NCBI GenBank assembly: GCA_030524175.1
Contig: JAUNHC010000001.1
Span: 186,001 to 250,000 of the forward strand
DNA: 64,000 nt
DNA from: Eubacteriales bacterium
GTDB lineage: Bacteria; Bacillota; Clostridia; Lachnospirales; Lachnospiraceae
Direction of reading: 5' to 3'
The position numbers were made by a program, and so were the translations under genes. Under the pieces are notes generated by a model. The model was not told the DNA's origin. It searched no databases and saw only the letters and a program-made list of their open reading frames with translations. Shown here one piece after another: positions 44,695 through 53,221 of the stretch (positions are counted from its first letter, which is position 1; each line of letters opens with the position of its first letter).

Positions 44695-44850
44695 TCACGA
44701 CTCAATAGTCACAATGGTCCACTGTCCATGTTGGATCATTAAAAAACAGGGCTGCTGCAGTTTTCTCCGATAGTAATTTTCCACCAGCTTTTCGGATATG
44801 GGGGAAGCAAAATAATCCAGGATATAAGTAACAGGGGTATTAACAGCCAT
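44695..44850 (-). CDS. Small 51-residue protein, possible signal peptide precursor
   Basis: A short gene with a perfect GGAGGT six bases before the ATG. The 51 residues start MAVNTPVTYILDYFASPISE, then a basic segment (YYRRKLQQ), then PCFLMIQHGQWTIVTIES. The single cysteine is followed by hydrophobic residues (CFLMI), a little like the macrocycle part of AgrD peptides, and the N-terminus could be amphipathic. However, the acidic AgrD tail is missing and no AgrB is in the window. It points the same way as the AgrC-like sensor operon 330 bases downstream. Function unknown; a peptide role is a guess from position. Confidence 0.6.
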   Translation of the reverse strand: MAVNTPVTYILDYFASPISEKLVENYYRRKLQQPCFLMIQHGQWTIVTIES

Positions 44851-44926
44851 AAGGTCACCTCCGGAATATTATAGTATAAATTATGTTTGTCTTATATGAA
44901 AAATGACAAAAAGAGAATCAGACTGC

Positions 44927-44979
44927 AAAAAAGACTATTACCAAAGCATAAAGAAAGCTCAAAGCAATAGTCCTTTTTG
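44927..44979 (-). terminator. Terminator of the LacI-controlled operon (after ROK gene)
   Basis: AAAAAAGACTATT (44927-44939) pairs with AATAGTCCTTTTT (44966-44978) with one bulged base, and the minus strand ends in TCTTTTTTGC. It lies 61 bases past the ROK stop. Confidence 0.75.
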
Positions 44980-45039
44980 TGGAGGAAATACCAGACACTA
45001 TTCTGTAAAGATATAAAAGTATAGCAGGGCATATAGTTT

Positions 45040-46014
45040 TTATGCCATAATCCTTTGATCCCGCTGAAGGATCAAGGCCCCTGCTCCAATTAATCCAATA
45101 TAATTACAATCAAGCGTTGATCTCATGATCTTGCCCTGCAAAAAGCGAGTGGAGTTTTTCGGAAGTGCTTCAAGGATTCGCTCAAAGAGCATAGAATTAT
45201 TCATCATCCCTCCTCCCAATATTATTCTCTCAGGATCTGAAAAGCATGCCAGATCACCTATGGTCACAGCCAATGCCCTGACAGCCTCGTCAGTTAACCG
45301 TCTGCACAAATCATCTTCTCCTGAAAGTGCAAAAATATCAGCAGCCTGATACCTCAGATTATCTGAAGACTTTTTAAGCTTTGTGTGAGGATAATCTGCT
45401 GCCAGCTTCTCTGCCCGTGTATGAAGACCTATACCGGAAGCAATTGCTTCTGCACATCCCCTCTGTCCGCAGGTACAATAAGCATCACTATCCGGATCAA
45501 TAATTATGTGGCCGATTTCACCTCCGAAAAAATGTGCCCCATTCAGCACCTTACCGTCAATAAGAATTCCCGCTGCAATACCAGTGCCAATATTCAGGTA
45601 AATCACATTTCTGCTTCCTTTTCCGCTGCCGAAAGCCATCTCTGCAGCCAGTCCGCATCTGACATCATTGTCTACAGCCGCTGACACTCCATAATATTCT
45701 GCAAGAATGTGAGCCGCATATACAGGAGTGGTATTCTCTTCACTGACAGCCAGCCACTGTCCCTTATGGGGATCAACTCTGCCGGCCATTCCCATTCCAA
45801 TACCGGAAAAATCTGCTTCCGGACGCAATGAATATTTCCGTATATATCCAGAAACACACTGCAATACTTTATCCATAGCATCCACAGGTGTTTTTGCCTC
45901 TAATAACGGTGTCCGGAAACGCTGGCTGCGAAGAACCCTGCCACTGCTGTCAATTTCTCCCACCAGCAGCTTAGTGCCCCCCAAATCAATACCCAATACA
46001 ATTTCATGCTCCAT
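45040..46014 (-). CDS. ROK-family sugar kinase
   Basis: A 324-residue ROK protein without the N-terminal helix-turn-helix of NagC-type repressors, so it should be a kinase for glucose or an amino sugar. The ATP loop is LGIDLGGTKLLVGEID, the catalytic aspartate is in VDNDVRCG, and the zinc site is CTCGQRGCAEAIASG preceded by GGEIGHIIID. I start at the ATG at 46014; the TTG two codons earlier is less likely. It is the last gene of an operon with GH9 and SIS-domain genes, so glucosamine, N-acetylglucosamine or N-acetylmannosamine are reasonable substrates. Confidence 0.92.
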   Translation of the reverse strand: MEHEIVLGIDLGGTKLLVGEIDSSGRVLRSQRFRTPLLEAKTPVDAMDKVLQCVSGYIRKYSLRPEADFSGIGMGMAGRVDPHKGQWLAVSEENTTPVYAAHILAEYYGVSAAVDNDVRCGLAAEMAFGSGKGSRNVIYLNIGTGIAAGILIDGKVLNGAHFFGGEIGHIIIDPDSDAYCTCGQRGCAEAIASGIGLHTRAEKLAADYPHTKLKKSSDNLRYQAADIFALSGEDDLCRRLTDEAVRALAVTIGDLACFSDPERIILGGGMMNNSMLFERILEALPKNSTRFLQGKIMRSTLDCNYIGLIGAGALILQRDQRIMA

Positions 46015-46048
46015 ATTCAAACACCTTGCCTGTATTGTATTTTTAAAT

Positions 46049-47119
46049 TCAAAGCTTACTTTTCATCATACTTGAAAAGCTGATAAAATCATGGCCTTCC
46101 ACAGGCTGTCCCATATATTCTGATACAATGGCTGCAGCAATCTGAGCAGGGAGCAAAAGTGAAAATACTGCATAATCACTATTCTTTATCTTTAACTTTA
46201 TTTCCAGTTCATCCCCATTGTCCCTTCCAGCCCCAGCCATTATGCATGATATATTTTTTCCTTCTCCAAATGTTTTCAGCCGCCTTATTCTGTCTATATC
46301 ATCTTCAGGACTGCAGAGTATGACACACCTCACTCCCTGCTTTTCAAACAGACAGAAAGGTCCGTGCAGAAATTCCTCAAAATCATATGCAGAAGAAGGA
46401 ATAAATAATGTTTCATCAATTTTCAGTGCACTCTCGGAAACAATTCCAAGATACTGGTTCTTTCCAAGGAACGCCAGAGAACATGCATTTGACCAAAACT
46501 CCTTATTGGAATTTGTCCATTGTTCAACAGTTAGAATATTCTCAGGCATCCATCCAAGTTCTTCCATGATACCTGTAATAATGTCTTCACACTTCTCGTC
46601 TGAAATCCTGCCTTCCATCCTTTTAAGTTCAAGAGCAACGAGCCAAAGGGTAAGGACTGTAGAGGTAACACCCACTGTCTTGGGACCAACTGTTTCATTG
46701 CCGCAGCCAATAACAATCGTGCTTTCACACACCTCTGTTAATTTTGAACCTGTTACAGCCGTAACCGCAAATGTAGTTGCTTCAGGGACTGATTTCTTCG
46801 CCTTTTGAATAAAAGCGTATGTGTTACTGCTGGTACCTTCCTGGGAAACCGCCAGAATAAGCTTCTTTTCATCTTTCAAGGAAAGAAAGGCAGCATCTGA
46901 GGTAGGCAGGAGTACAGTAACCTCACGGCCATAGAGTTTTTCCATGAGAGGCTTGGCGATCATACAGGAATTATAAGAACTGCCTGAACCTACAAGAATA
47001 ATCCTGTCATAAGGATTTCTGTCAGTTTTTTCTGTGACAGCTTTTAAATATTGTCTACGGCTGCAAATGATTTTTTTTAAAATCTCCGGCTGATTCCGGA
47101 TATAGTCCAACATTTTCAT
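46049..47119 (-). CDS. Double-SIS-domain sugar-phosphate isomerase/deaminase-like protein
   Basis: A 356-residue protein with two SIS domains like the isomerase half of GlmS, FrlB or AgaS. The first has ILVGSGSSYNSCMIAKPLMEK and VSQEGTSSNTYAFIQ; the second has FLGKNQYLGIVSESALKIDE and EFLHGPFC. It lacks the glutamine-amidotransferase half, so it would release an amine: deaminating glucosamine 6-phosphate or cleaving a fructosamine-type phosphate. It begins two bases after the GH9 gene and precedes the ROK kinase, which could supply its phosphorylated substrate. Confidence 0.9.
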   Translation of the reverse strand: MKMLDYIRNQPEILKKIICSRRQYLKAVTEKTDRNPYDRIILVGSGSSYNSCMIAKPLMEKLYGREVTVLLPTSDAAFLSLKDEKKLILAVSQEGTSSNTYAFIQKAKKSVPEATTFAVTAVTGSKLTEVCESTIVIGCGNETVGPKTVGVTSTVLTLWLVALELKRMEGRISDEKCEDIITGIMEELGWMPENILTVEQWTNSNKEFWSNACSLAFLGKNQYLGIVSESALKIDETLFIPSSAYDFEEFLHGPFCLFEKQGVRCVILCSPEDDIDRIRRLKTFGEGKNISCIMAGAGRDNGDELEIKLKIKNSDYAVFSLLLPAQIAAAIVSEYMGQPVEGHDFISFSSMMKSKL

Positions 47120-47121
47120 AT

Positions 47122-48888
47122 TCAGTTATTCCTTTCATTTTTGTCTGCCGCTATGGCTAAAAGCAGCCATGATGCGTGAGGAAGCCATTGTTCTGCCCAC
47201 CTCCAATTGTCATCAGACGCATCCGATGGTTTCTGAATAAATTCAATTCCATTCTCATCATCCATTGCTGACGTGATTCCATTCACAACCCCGCCCATGC
47301 AATTTACAAAATCGTACCGACCGCGAAAAAAATACTGATTTTGGTTTCTGCCATTTCCCTCCATCATACTGCTGTCATAAGGATTTCGTCCGAATATCCA
47401 CTGAATCTGCGCATCTGCAAACTGGAACAGACTATGGGCAAGTAAAGCATCCTCTGTTTCAAACCCCAACATTCGCGCAGCAGCAGCTAATGAAGCAATC
47501 CTTGCATTCTCTCCCTGCCACCAGGGACTTGCCGATGTATTATGGGGGAAGAAGAACAACTCCCGCACACCATCTTCATCTGAATATTCAAAACGGGGGT
47601 ATAAAAACGGATTTACACCATTTTTAGTTACAGTTATTTTTCCCTTCATCAATCTTTCACATATGCTTATAATTTCCTTATATTCTTTTTGTTCTTTACA
47701 GATTCCCGCATATAAAAGGAGTGCTATAACCGGGAGTCCTTCATCAGACGGGTGATGAAAAGGCCTGGTCCCATCCACTGCAAGCCACTCTCCGTTTTTA
47801 TTTGAAACTATTCTGGCAATAATTTTTTCAGTAAATTCTTCCGCCCGGAGCAAGTATTCATATTCTGCTGAGGATTTATAAATTTCTACTGCAGCCAACA
47901 ATGCACAATACTCATCAATCAAATTCCATTTTCCATCATTGGTATAGTGTATATTATTATGTAAAAGATATTGGAATGCATCTTCGGCTGCTGACAAATA
48001 TTGTGCACTTGTATATTTGCTGCCCGGGTAAATATGCCTGGCTGCTGCTGCAAGAGCTGCTATTGCCGTGCCGCCGCCGGAACGAAAACTGGTTTCATAA
48101 TTCTCATCACGGATATCTGTATGATTCCCTTCATCCGCAGGTTCAAACTGTGTACTGAATGTACGGTATTCATATTCAATCTTTCTCGTTCCCTGAGGGC
48201 TTACAAATGCATTTCTATCTCTGCAGATCGAACGGAAAAAACTTCCCGAAGGCGCTCTCATTCTCATAATAAAATCAGCCCCGTAAGTTCCCTCGTCCAA
48301 CAAACGCCGAATCACCATAGAATATTGCCTGCTGTCTTGTGTCTGCAGAATTTCTGTTGCCAGAAAGAAGGTATATGCACTAAATCCTGCCTGCTGGGGA
48401 TTGTACCATGTACTGTGTGACAAATGCGATAAATGAACTCCATAATCGCCCGTGGCATCATACCATCCCCCTTTCAAATTCAGGATTCCTTTTCTGTTTC
48501 CCTGAAATGAAATGGATGTGTCTGCATATTCCCACTCTCCCGAAACTCTCTGAGCCTTAAAATAATAGCCCAGATCTGAAATGATTTTTAACCTTATAAC
48601 AGGATTTCCGATTTCAAAGTAAGGAGATAAATATTCTCTCTTATCTGTATCCAGACAAAGACGGTATGTACCATTTTCTCTGAATTCCGTAAAATCCAAT
48701 GTCCAGTAAACTCCTTGATTCCAGTTGGAAACTTTGCCTTGGTATAAAGGAGTGCCGGAAAAGCATTTATTTCCATTGTCATCCACCAAACAAAATGACA
48801 GTTCCTTTTCTGTCCCATTGCCCTGATATACCGCAATTTTATTTTCGTTTACTTTATATCCTATATGGCATACCAAAATTCTTTCCAT
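47122..48888 (-). CDS. GH9 family glycoside hydrolase, cytoplasmic
   Basis: A 588-residue family 9 hydrolase. Residues 1-95 are an Ig-like N-terminal domain (VCHIGYKVNENK). The (alpha/alpha)6 barrel follows, with the catalytic aspartates in GGWYDATGDYG (Asp144 and Asp148). Conserved later parts are WIFGRNPYDSSMMEGNG and NCMGGVVNG. There is no signal peptide. Intracellular GH9 enzymes with this Ig-like domain include exo-beta-glucosaminidases and beta-glucosidases acting on short oligosaccharides. Next to a SIS-domain protein and a ROK kinase, a glucosamine-containing disaccharide is an attractive substrate, but unproven. The ATG has AGGAGG six bases upstream. Confidence 0.9.
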   Translation of the reverse strand: MERILVCHIGYKVNENKIAVYQGNGTEKELSFCLVDDNGNKCFSGTPLYQGKVSNWNQGVYWTLDFTEFRENGTYRLCLDTDKREYLSPYFEIGNPVIRLKIISDLGYYFKAQRVSGEWEYADTSISFQGNRKGILNLKGGWYDATGDYGVHLSHLSHSTWYNPQQAGFSAYTFFLATEILQTQDSRQYSMVIRRLLDEGTYGADFIMRMRAPSGSFFRSICRDRNAFVSPQGTRKIEYEYRTFSTQFEPADEGNHTDIRDENYETSFRSGGGTAIAALAAAARHIYPGSKYTSAQYLSAAEDAFQYLLHNNIHYTNDGKWNLIDEYCALLAAVEIYKSSAEYEYLLRAEEFTEKIIARIVSNKNGEWLAVDGTRPFHHPSDEGLPVIALLLYAGICKEQKEYKEIISICERLMKGKITVTKNGVNPFLYPRFEYSDEDGVRELFFFPHNTSASPWWQGENARIASLAAAARMLGFETEDALLAHSLFQFADAQIQWIFGRNPYDSSMMEGNGRNQNQYFFRGRYDFVNCMGGVVNGITSAMDDENGIEFIQKPSDASDDNWRWAEQWLPHASWLLLAIAADKNERNN

Positions 48889-48918
48889 AGATGTCCTCCT
48901 GGCAGTGCTTTATAAATG

Positions 48919-48941
48919 AACCGCCGCACAATACGGCGGTT
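48919..48941 (-). promoter_or_regulatory. Intercistronic hairpin between oxidoreductase and GH9 genes
   Basis: AACCGCCG-CACAATA-CGGCGGTT, perfect eight-base stem in the 62-base gap. Only a weak T-rich tail follows, so it is more likely an mRNA processing or partial stop signal than a full terminator. Confidence 0.55.
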
Positions 48942-48950
48942 ACAAATACT

Positions 48951-50069
48951 TTATAATTCGATTATTTTCCCTTCACTTGCTGAACGAAGGAGAGCGTCCA
49001 CAACACGTACTTGTTCAATACCGCCTTCAAGATCCGTCAGCACAGATAATTTGGACTCTCCGCCCATAAAACTGTCGGCATAAACCCTTGATCCGTCTCC
49101 CCAGTTAAAGTCATTTCCTTCAACATCCGGTGAAAGTTCAAGGGCATAACTCTCAATAGGCTCAGTAAAGCTTTTAAGCTCTGCTGTAATACCAAAATCT
49201 TTGAGCCGCTTCTGGGCATTTTCTGCATTTACCCTGGGTCCGTCGATAAAAATCTGAAGGCCTTCTTCTTTCTTGAAACCTGTGGTCATGTTAAAGGTAA
49301 ATCCGCCTTTTGTACATGTCATCTGTGAATAATTCTCTACAAGAGAATCAATACGCTTCGTCCATTCTGTCTTGATCCTGGTTATTGTGCCGTCATCCCA
49401 AGTAAGATATCCGTCCAGATAATCCGGTTTGCTTCCGATAATACCAGTTGAAGATACTGCAAAAACTTTCTTTACCCGCCTGGGCATCAGATAATAGTAA
49501 AGCAAATCCACTGTGTGGCTAAACAGGAAATATGCAGGTGAAGAAATTTCAGAAAAATTCTTGCTGTTTTTTCCCCATAAATTCAGCGGCACAGATATAT
49601 TATCATCTATCCTCATCTCGCCGTATTTAGGCTGTCCCAGAAAACCCTCACTTATCATCAGGTGAATACTCTGCCCCAGAGGGAATAGCCGATTAGGAAA
49701 AATAACTTTAATCTGTGTACCGGATTTCTCAGCAGCGTCTTTTACAGTCATTGCTTCGTCAACCGAAGTAGTGAGAGGTTTTTCACAAAGAACATATGGT
49801 ACCTTTGCTTCACAGCAGGCTAAAAGTGGTGCAGTATGGTAGGGATCCTGGGTGGTGATGACTACCAGATCAGGTGACTCCCGGGACAGCATGGCACTAT
49901 AATCCTCATACCATGCTGCACCATTTGCTTCGGCCCAACTCTTTGCTTTGTCCGGAAATAAATCACATACAGCAGTTACCCGGATACCATGGTATCCATT
50001 CAGCTCATCTGCATGAGCCGACCCAAGAAGGCCCATACCGATAATCGCACATTTTTCTATTTTTCTCAT
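48951..50069 (-). CDS. Gfo/Idh/MocA-family NAD(P)-dependent oxidoreductase
   Basis: A 372-residue oxidoreductase. The N-terminal Rossmann fold has IIGMGLLGSAHADEL, and the catalytic lysine is in VLCEKPLTTSVDEA. The C-terminal part is the usual alpha/beta sheet domain. Members oxidise or epimerise sugars through a keto intermediate. The ATG at 50069 has AAAGGAG six bases upstream. It lies between the MalG-type permease and GH9. In such operons these enzymes often change a sugar hydroxyl so that the next glycosidase or kinase can use it; the real reaction is unknown. Confidence 0.9.
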   Translation of the reverse strand: MRKIEKCAIIGMGLLGSAHADELNGYHGIRVTAVCDLFPDKAKSWAEANGAAWYEDYSAMLSRESPDLVVITTQDPYHTAPLLACCEAKVPYVLCEKPLTTSVDEAMTVKDAAEKSGTQIKVIFPNRLFPLGQSIHLMISEGFLGQPKYGEMRIDDNISVPLNLWGKNSKNFSEISSPAYFLFSHTVDLLYYYLMPRRVKKVFAVSSTGIIGSKPDYLDGYLTWDDGTITRIKTEWTKRIDSLVENYSQMTCTKGGFTFNMTTGFKKEEGLQIFIDGPRVNAENAQKRLKDFGITAELKSFTEPIESYALELSPDVEGNDFNWGDGSRVYADSFMGGESKLSVLTDLEGGIEQVRVVDALLRSASEGKIIEL

Positions 50070-50112
50070 AGAATTCTCCTTTTCTGTTAAGATGATTCCG
50101 TTATTTTGTTTG

Positions 50113-50931
50113 TTAGCCTTTAATTGCACCGGCAACCAGGCTCTTCTGTATACTCTTTGAAAGTGATATGTAAATAACCAGAGTGGGAAGCACAGAAATT
50201 GTAAGCCCGGCTCCCACCTCGCCCCATCTTGTTGTATACTTACCGATCAATTCCAAAATCCCTGCTGTTAAAGTCTTATGGGCACTGTCAGTCACAAACG
50301 TCACCGCCAGCATAAATTCATTCCAGCTGGCAAGCCAGGCAAGTATTGCCGTAGTAGCCAGATATGGACGCATCAAAGGCATAATAATGCGGAAGAATAT
50401 CTTATAAATGTTTGCTCCGTCAATAAATGCTGATTCCTCAAGTTCCAAAGGAAACGACTGTAGTGCCCCGGATAAAATCAGGATCGTAAGCGGCATCTGA
50501 AACGCAACATACGGAATGACTAATGCCATATATCCATTAAGTATTGAATGAAGATTTCTGTACAATGGAAGTAAGACTGCATGCATTGGCAGCATGATCC
50601 CAACCAGAAATAATACATACACAAAACGGCTCAATTTCCAGACCAGCCGATTGAGCGCATACGCAGCCATTGACGAAAGAAGCAGCGTAAATATAACAGT
50701 CAGTACAGCCACGATCATACTGTTAACAAAGTTTTTTACTACAGCAGTATTCTCTATCACCGCCCTATAGTTTTCCATTTTCCAGATATGGGGCAATCCG
50801 ATCACATTTCCTCCGAAAATCTCTTTATTTTCTTTCAGGGAAAATGTAAACATCCAATACAGCGGGAAGACGGAAATCAGGGAACAGACAATCAAAAATA
50901 CTGTTCTGACAAATTTTTTTATCAAATTCAT
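50113..50931 (-). CDS. Carbohydrate ABC transporter permease, MalG type (system 3)
   Basis: A 272-residue permease with six membrane segments and the EAA loop ELEESAFIDGANIYKIFFRI. Its ATG overlaps the stop of the MalF-type gene as ATGA. AGGAGG lies only two bases from the ATG, so coupled translation is likely. It ends with the usual SLVAGAIKG-type tail. Confidence 0.92.
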   Translation of the reverse strand: MNLIKKFVRTVFLIVCSLISVFPLYWMFTFSLKENKEIFGGNVIGLPHIWKMENYRAVIENTAVVKNFVNSMIVAVLTVIFTLLLSSMAAYALNRLVWKLSRFVYVLFLVGIMLPMHAVLLPLYRNLHSILNGYMALVIPYVAFQMPLTILILSGALQSFPLELEESAFIDGANIYKIFFRIIMPLMRPYLATTAILAWLASWNEFMLAVTFVTDSAHKTLTAGILELIGKYTTRWGEVGAGLTISVLPTLVIYISLSKSIQKSLVAGAIKG

Positions 50932-51806
50932 TCCCTCCTGTATCTTTTAAATGCTTTCTGAATTAAGAGCGTAAATATCAGGCATTCCACCACAACAAAT
51001 ATTGCCATCACGCTGGCCGTCCCATACTTGCTGGCAGAAAAAGCCTCCGTATACATAAGAAGTGTAGGCATCTGTGTTGCGTCCAGAGGCCCTCCGCCGG
51101 TGAGCATATAGACAACATCAAAGCTTTTCAAAGAGCCAATCACCGCAAAAATCACACTTGTTTCAATCATAGGTGCTATGAGCGGAATAATGATTTTAAA
51201 AGAAATCTGCCACCTGTTGGCACCATCTATCCTGGCTGCATCTGTAATTTCACTGGAAATACTTTTTGCAGCAGAATAAAATAACAGCATATGATAACCT
51301 ATGTATTGCCAGATCATTGGAATCAGAACAGCTACCAATGCTATCTTATAGTTGGAAAGCCATTGCTGCTGCCAGGATTCCAGCCCTGCCGCCTTTAAGA
51401 GTGTATTTAATATCCCATAATTAGGATGATAAATTTTCATCCAAAGCTGAGCTATAATTGTTGAAGAAATAACCACCGGAATAAAAAGTATCGTCCTGTA
51501 AACAGTCTCTCCTCTAACCCCATAATTCAGGATCAAAGCCAGTAGCATGGAAATGGGGAGCTGGATAAAAACAGAGGCCAGTGCCACCAATAAGGAATTA
51601 AGCGCTGCTTTCCAGAAAATCGACTTTTGAAAAACTTCAATATAATTACTGATACCAGTAAATTCCGCTTTCGTGATTCCGTTCCATTTCACGAAGGTAT
51701 AGCCAAATGATTGAAAAACCGGCAGCACTGCTATTACCACGAACCAGATCAATGCCGGCAGGATAAAAATACAAATTGCTTTTTTATCTCTTAGTGCTTT
51801 TTGCAT
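50928..51806 (-). CDS. Carbohydrate ABC transporter permease, MalF type (system 3)
   Basis: A 293-residue permease with six membrane segments and the loop TDAARIDGANRWQISFKII. The longest frame begins at 51944 inside the binding-protein gene; I choose the ATG at 51806 (MQKALRDKKAICIFILPALI), which has GGGGTGAT upstream. The 68-base gap before it has only a weak five-base stem, unlike the strong hairpins of the other three systems. Confidence 0.9.
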   Translation of the reverse strand: MQKALRDKKAICIFILPALIWFVVIAVLPVFQSFGYTFVKWNGITKAEFTGISNYIEVFQKSIFWKAALNSLLVALASVFIQLPISMLLALILNYGVRGETVYRTILFIPVVISSTIIAQLWMKIYHPNYGILNTLLKAAGLESWQQQWLSNYKIALVAVLIPMIWQYIGYHMLLFYSAAKSISSEITDAARIDGANRWQISFKIIIPLIAPMIETSVIFAVIGSLKSFDVVYMLTGGGPLDATQMPTLLMYTEAFSASKYGTASVMAIFVVVECLIFTLLIQKAFKRYRRE

Positions 51807-51874
51807 GTGTGGTATCACCCCATTTCTGAGTGTATCAAGGGTTTTAAGCACATTCCCTTTATTTATGAACGATT

Positions 51875-53167
51875 CTACTTCTCCAGATTTAAGGCTTCTA
51901 CATTTGCTGCCTGGGTGCGTTCCGCAAATTCTTCCGCTGTGCAAGCGCCTCCAAGCAACTCCTGAACAAGACTGTAATGATTATCAATTGCTGATCCAAC
52001 AAGGAACGTATCCCATGCAAGCACATAACCAGTTGAATTTTCGGACAACTTATTGATATCCATTAGAACAGGATTGACTTCGCTCTCATCCACGTCATAT
52101 TTCCAACAAGTAATATCATCACCCAGCAAATAGCATTTATCTGCCTGATACTCTGCCAAGGCCACCGCAAAAGCTACTGCCTCGTCAGGATGTTCACATT
52201 TGGAATTAATCATGTAACATGCTGTCGCACCGCCCAGAAAATCCGTATTACCCTTTCCGCCCTCTATTGCAGGCAGCGCCATAACTTTAACCTTTCCGGC
52301 AACCTGGTTGTCTTCGCTGACAATCTGGGAAGCTGACCAGCTTCCGCTAAAGTACATCGGAATATTTCCCATCATAAATTCCATATTTGCTTCATCGGAA
52401 CTCAGGCCCAGAACACCTTCGTCAAAAGCTCCGGCTTCTTTCAAATCAATCAGCATTTGTGCAGACTGAACAATCTCCGGAGTATTCAGGGTCTCCTCTC
52501 CCACTAAAGCTTTATTGCAATATTCAGCCCCGGCTGTGCGCATTGCAAATGCGTTCTGATACATACAGGCATGCCATCCTTCTTTTGCCCCCATGCACAT
52601 TGGTACTACTCCATTTTCGCGGAATGTTTTAACTGCCGCAAGAAGTTGTTCCCAGGTTTCCGGATATTCAACCTTATATTGTTCAAACAGTTCTGTATTG
52701 CAGAAGAGTACCCCTGCCCATTTTGTCAGAGGAATACCATACACTGTGCCGTCGTAAGTCATATATTCCAGGACTCCGTCCTGTAACCTGTCCCACGTGT
52801 TATCCGCATCAAAGTAATCATCCAGAGGAAGACAGGCTCCGGCATCCACGAATGGCTGTGAATATCCGGCTGCATAGCTGTGGAATACATCTGCCTGAGA
52901 ACCATCAGATACCGCTACCTTTAACTGTCTGGTCTGATAATCATCAGACTGGAAGCTCTGCATATCAATTTTGATGCCAGGGTGTTCCGCTTCATACATG
53001 GGAATAAATTCATTAATTACCTCGCCGCTTGTCTCTGCTCCAAGCGAATGCCAGAACGTAATTGTCACCGGTTCCCCGCCCTCTGCTGCCTGTACATTAA
53101 AGGCAGTTAACCCAAGGGCCATTGTTGCAGCTGATAGGATTGCTGCGAAACGTTTTGCATTTTTCAT
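51875..53167 (-). CDS. Sugar ABC transporter substrate-binding protein (system 3)
   Basis: A 430-residue family 1 binding protein with a Sec signal (MKNAKRFAAILSAATMALGL, cleavage near VQAAEG) and no lipobox cysteine. The mature protein starts VTITFWHSLGAETSGEV. Later segments ETWEQLLAAVKTFRENG and GGATACYMINSK are family-typical. The ATG has AAAGGA upstream. It is the second gene of the LacI-controlled operon, 54 bases after lacI, with no separate terminator between them. Confidence 0.92.
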   Translation of the reverse strand: MKNAKRFAAILSAATMALGLTAFNVQAAEGGEPVTITFWHSLGAETSGEVINEFIPMYEAEHPGIKIDMQSFQSDDYQTRQLKVAVSDGSQADVFHSYAAGYSQPFVDAGACLPLDDYFDADNTWDRLQDGVLEYMTYDGTVYGIPLTKWAGVLFCNTELFEQYKVEYPETWEQLLAAVKTFRENGVVPMCMGAKEGWHACMYQNAFAMRTAGAEYCNKALVGEETLNTPEIVQSAQMLIDLKEAGAFDEGVLGLSSDEANMEFMMGNIPMYFSGSWSASQIVSEDNQVAGKVKVMALPAIEGGKGNTDFLGGATACYMINSKCEHPDEAVAFAVALAEYQADKCYLLGDDITCWKYDVDESEVNPVLMDINKLSENSTGYVLAWDTFLVGSAIDNHYSLVQELLGGACTAEEFAERTQAANVEALNLEK

Positions 53168-53221
53168 CTTTTTCCGTCCTTTCTCTTTTTTATTTATTTG
53201 AACAACCCAGCACCGCTGAGG

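Noticed and set aside
40971-44850. Complete agr quorum-sensing system
   Set aside because: No AgrB-like protease and no standard AgrD peptide were found; only an AgrC-like and a LytTR protein are present, so I kept it as a hypothesis only.
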